64,000 bases of DNA, taken from contig KQ482066.1 of NCBI GenBank assembly GCA_001430745.1, positions 611,110 to 675,109 of the forward strand, in the 5' to 3' direction. A program made the position numbers and the translations under genes. This stretch comes from Auxenochlorella pyrenoidosa (lineage: Eukaryota; Chlorophyta; Trebouxiophyceae; Chlorellales; Chlorellaceae). Under the pieces are notes generated by a model. That model was not told where the DNA came from. It made no database searches and worked only from the letters and a program-made list of their open reading frames with translations. How positions within the stretch are numbered: position 1 is the stretch's first letter; each line of letters begins with the position of its first letter. Of this stretch, positions 61,501-64,000 are shown piece after piece.

Positions 61501-62013
61501 TTATGAGCACATGGGAAAGTTCGAAGTTTCTTGCACTGAGGGTTGCTCATGCGAGCCATTGATAGTGAACGGCCACGACTCCAGCGTGCATTGGTCGCAG
61601 ATGCTTCAACAGAAACTGAATATTACCGCTGCAGGTGGGGGCACGCCCTGCTTGAAAGCCTTTCCTTCTGGCTGCTGCTGCATCAGGATATTTGATGCTT
61701 GCCGTCTTGATGTGGATCTGCTTTCGTCGTGCTTTGCGGCTGCAGAATCCTGCCACCTCAAGCTCATTGTGCTGGACGGCACCGACTCTGGGGAGCACAA
61801 GGTCAAGCTCATGGGCGTGATGCTATCGCAAGAGCAGATCGCGATGTTCAGCGAGGTAAGCTGTCCTGCCTGTGCCCTCACATCCCACAGTCCTGCTCGC
61901 ACCAACATCCAGTGCAGGCATGCTGATGGCTGCTGTCTCTTCCTCAGCTGCAGAAATCGCTGAGCATTTCCTTTGGACACGGCGAAGGTGGCAACCTCGC
62001 GGGTTACACGTAG
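58501..62013 (+). CDS. SGNH/GDSL-type hydrolase with N-terminal signal anchor
   Basis: Exon 1 (58501-58521) is 21 nt and encodes MAVLSSR before GTAAGC. Exon 2 starts at 58670 with ATSGRGLPSLTA and the anchor ASALGLVLLLLAFGAL. The hydrolase blocks follow: block I GSITIGTGSSK (about 59140-59170), with the nucleophile Ser in G-S; block II VNGAVGGVPSSYFS (about 59240-59405), giving the oxyanion Gly; block III VVLEQTNINDGG (about 59445-59685), with the Asn; and block V GGIDRDHPAEVGH (about 60310-60350), with the D-x-x-H catalytic pair. A downstream region of about 250 residues includes NNWEGGRHTCLMAHKLKELV, KPKWGYIATQPGNWLMLKIN and CHLKLIVLDGTDSGEHKVKL, and looks like a beta-rich appended domain. 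It ends GNLAGYT with TAG at 62011-62013. Such proteins in algae and plants are often carbohydrate O-acetyl esterases or acyltransferases; that role is inference. The leader is shared with the FkbM-like gene at 517-3058. Confidence 0.85.
60886..60921. repeat. Two exact 18-nt tandem units in an SGNH gene intron
   Basis: CGCGGTGTGCCGAACACT occurs at 60886-60903 and again at 60904-60921, between the exons ending near 60850 and starting near 61029. Confidence 0.9.
62004..62008 (-). terminator. Poly(A) signal TGTAA for SPF45, inside the SGNH last exon
   Basis: The minus-strand TGTAA is embedded in the final codons GGT TAC ACG TAG of the opposing gene. It lies 70 nt past the SPF45 stop at 62078-62080. 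Confidence 0.5.
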
Positions 62014-62042
62014 CAGCACGCATGCGTGTGTGCAAATCCACA

Positions 62043-62047
62043 TGTAA
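62043..62047 (+). terminator. Poly(A) signal TGTAA for SGNH gene
   Basis: It lies 30 nt after the TAG at 62011-62013 and about 30 nt before the opposing SPF45 stop codon. Confidence 0.6.
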
Positions 62048-62077
62048 CTCCAGAGAAGGGTTAGAATGTGCTTCACG

Positions 62078-64000
62078 TCAGGCAGCGCCTGATTGCCGTA
62101 CCTCACTGGCAAGAGGTGCAAGCTCCCGCTTTGCAAAGCGCTCCTCCTCAAAGAAGGAGGCCTCCACCTCTCGCCCCGCAAAGAACCGGCCTTGCAGGTC
62201 GACCAGCGCCTGCAGTGAAGGGGATGCAGGCATGAAAGCGACTGACTGGTGGTGAGATCTGCAAAGAGCGCCTTGCGCAGCTACCTGCTTCAGGTGGTAG
62301 TGCAGCCGCACGCCTGCACAGCCGCACCTTTGTGGCCTCCTCCACTCGGTCAAACTCCACAAAAATACGCACAGCCTGGTCGGCCGGGAAGCCTGGCTCC
62401 GTGACCTCAAAGATCATCACACTGCAAGGGCAGGTCAAGAGGGACCCGTCAGCACAAGCCTGCCCCTCAGCTGGGCCGGCCAACGAACTGCGCATTATCC
62501 TCGAAAGCATTTGTCGCCGAGCACCAGATTGGGAGGTATGGAAGCAAGCTACAGGACGCAGCAAAAGCATGCAGGACGTGCAACAAAAAACCCATTCCCT
62601 GAACAGGAACGCGAAGCTCTGCGCAGCAGCCCGCGTTGTGGGCCCCAGGCATGCCGGCTCACTTCGTGACGGTGCCGTACTTGGAGCACTCCTCGCCCAC
62701 CTCCCGGTCCAGCTCCGGGTCCACCTCGCCCGGCCCGATCTGCAGGCACCAGCGAAACATACATGTGCGTTACGGCTGAAACTGCGTGTCCATCAACTCG
62801 AGGTGCAGACATTGTCAGCATCGTTGCGAGTTTGAATCTGTAGGCGCATTGGGCCTGGAATGCAACAACTGAGAACACCAGTCTTGCTGCACTTGAGAAC
62901 TTAGGACCTGGAACAAACCCCCTGCACAGCAGCTTTCAGCAGCAGGCAATGCTGCAAGCAGTCATTGCCAGCAGGTGCAGGACATTGCAACCCATACCGC
63001 CAGGCACTACGTGCAGGCAAGATCACTTGCCATGTTGGTCAGCAGCACAACTTTTGTGGGCGGGCGGTTGAAGGTGGCTGCCCGCTGCCGCTTGGGTGGC
63101 TGCTGCTCTGCAGCTGCGGTGCCAGGTGCACTAACAATCACGCCCGTGCGCACATCTGTTTTCTGCACAATTGAGGAGCGGCGGACAAAATATGCAAAGC
63201 AAGTTAACGGAAAGATCAGCCATGTGCTGTCAATTGCACATAATCAAATTGCGGTAGCGGCCTGCCAGCAAACAACAACAACAAATGCTGCCGCATCCAC
63301 AGCTTGCCTGCATTACGAGCGGCGTGGCCATGCCCTGCCGGTTGCGGCCCAGGCCCTCGCCCTCCTTCCAGCCCATCTTTTCGAGCATTCTCTGCAGCAG
63401 GACAAAAGAGAAGGGCGTGCTGCAGCTCAAGAGGTGTAGGAGCAGCGCTGGCACAGTTGTTAGCAGCCATGTTGGCAGGCGCCTGGCCTGCACAAGCAGC
63501 AAGAGTTGCCACTTGCCTGCGCCAGCGACATGCCCTTTGGCCCTGCCTTGCCGGGTGGCGCCACGCCACCGCCGCCGCTACCAAAGCCGAGCCCGCCACC
63601 CCCGCCGCCGAGCCCCAGGCCGCCGCCAGAGTCGGGCTCGGCTGTCCACATGCCGCGCCGCTTCCATGCCTCCTCGCCAGACAGCTGCAGCGCCGCCCGC
63701 CGCTGCTCGTCGCCCCCCTGCTGCTGCTGCGCGGCGGCAAAGACGGGCGGCTGCGCCGCGCCGCCCATCCCCTCCTCCCGCTGCATCTCCAGCGCTTCCA
63801 GATCCCGCATCTCCCTGCAGCAAGAAAAGATCAAGGGCACTGCCCTGCTGAGCGCGCACCCCCGGACCCGCATCTCCCTGTACCAAGCCAGGCACGAGGC
63901 ACTGTCCTGTTGAGTGCGCACCCCCGGTTGGGATATGACACATCCTGGGGTGATGATCCAGGCAGCGATCCCCAGGCCTGGCAGCCGAGCGCCAGGCGCA
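62078..64000 (-). CDS. RBM17: Splicing factor SPF45/RBM17, 5' end beyond the window
   Basis: The gene is truncated by the right edge. From upstream it shows REMRDLEALEMQREEG (about 63790-63820), the helix GGDEQRRAALQLSGEEAWKR, and a Gly-rich linker with GPKGMSLAQA (about 63520-63620). The G-patch RMLEKMGWKEGEGLGRNRQG with MATPLVMQ follows (about 63310-63400), then PPTKVVLLTNM (about 63030-63065). The UHM-type RRM comprises GPGEVDPELDREVGEECSKY, GTVTK, VMIFEVTEPGFPADQAVRIF, VEFDRVEEATK and LVDLQGRFFAGREVEASFFE. It ends ELAPLASEVRQSGAA with TGA at 62078-62080. G-patch plus a C-terminal RRM with the GRFFAGR loop (R-x-F of U2AF-homology motifs) identifies SPF45 (DRT111 in plants), a spliceosomal factor in 3' splice-site choice. 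It may be phosphorylated by the SRPK encoded in the same window, but that is speculation. Confidence 0.93.

Overview
The window is nuclear DNA of a eukaryote, most likely a green alga (Chlorophyta). It is GC-rich. Genes are split into many short exons by GT-AG introns of about 70-400 bp, with acceptors that often end CTGCAG. The pentamer TGTAA, the usual green-algal poly(A) signal, lies shortly after many stop codons. Protein content is typical of algae: exostosins with EGF-like modules, cephalosporin-hydroxylase-family and FkbM methyltransferases, a class II histone deacetylase, cohesin loader SCC2, ribosomal protein eS12 and splicing factors. There are no operons. No transposon, tRNA, rRNA or CRISPR array was recognised. 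One assembly gap of 333 N lies at 43984-44316, inside an intron.

Layout, left to right: the 3' end of COQ5 (+, 1-90); an FkbM-like methyltransferase (-, 517-3058); exostosin A (-, 3640-8426); a CmcI-like membrane methyltransferase (+, 8621-11959), divergent from exostosin A over only 194 bp; exostosin B (-, 12131-16040); a class II histone deacetylase (+, about 17458-21558); a nucleotide-diphospho-sugar transferase (-, 22322-25374); a small basic protein (-, 26020-27034); SCC2 (-, 27608-37082); a doubtful hypothetical gene (+, about 37302-38326); UCH37 (-, 38658-41278); an SR-protein kinase (-, 41946-47009); RPS12 (+, 47577-48637); a GT90 glycosyltransferase (-, 49137-52487); exostosin C (-, 53004-57277); an SGNH hydrolase with a signal anchor (+, 58501-62013); and SPF45/RBM17 (-, 62078 to beyond the window end).

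The striking feature is that eight of about seventeen genes encode enzymes expected to enter the secretory pathway and act on glycans. They are three GT47 exostosins, one GT77-like transferase, one GT90 transferase, two putative sugar O-methyltransferases (FkbM and CmcI types) and one SGNH esterase-type protein. Most start with a signal peptide or signal anchor. They are interspersed with housekeeping genes and lie on both strands. I infer a loosely clustered toolkit for building and decorating cell-wall or surface glycans. Two module-sharing relationships support local duplication. Exostosins A and C share an unusual cysteine-rich N-terminal half, and the FkbM and SGNH genes share a near-identical 21-nt first exon plus the start of a membrane anchor.

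Gene ends are placed from start and stop codons, splice signals and family similarity. For the small basic gene and RPS12 I assembled all exons and the lengths are in frame. For the others only some of the exon borders were worked out by eye.
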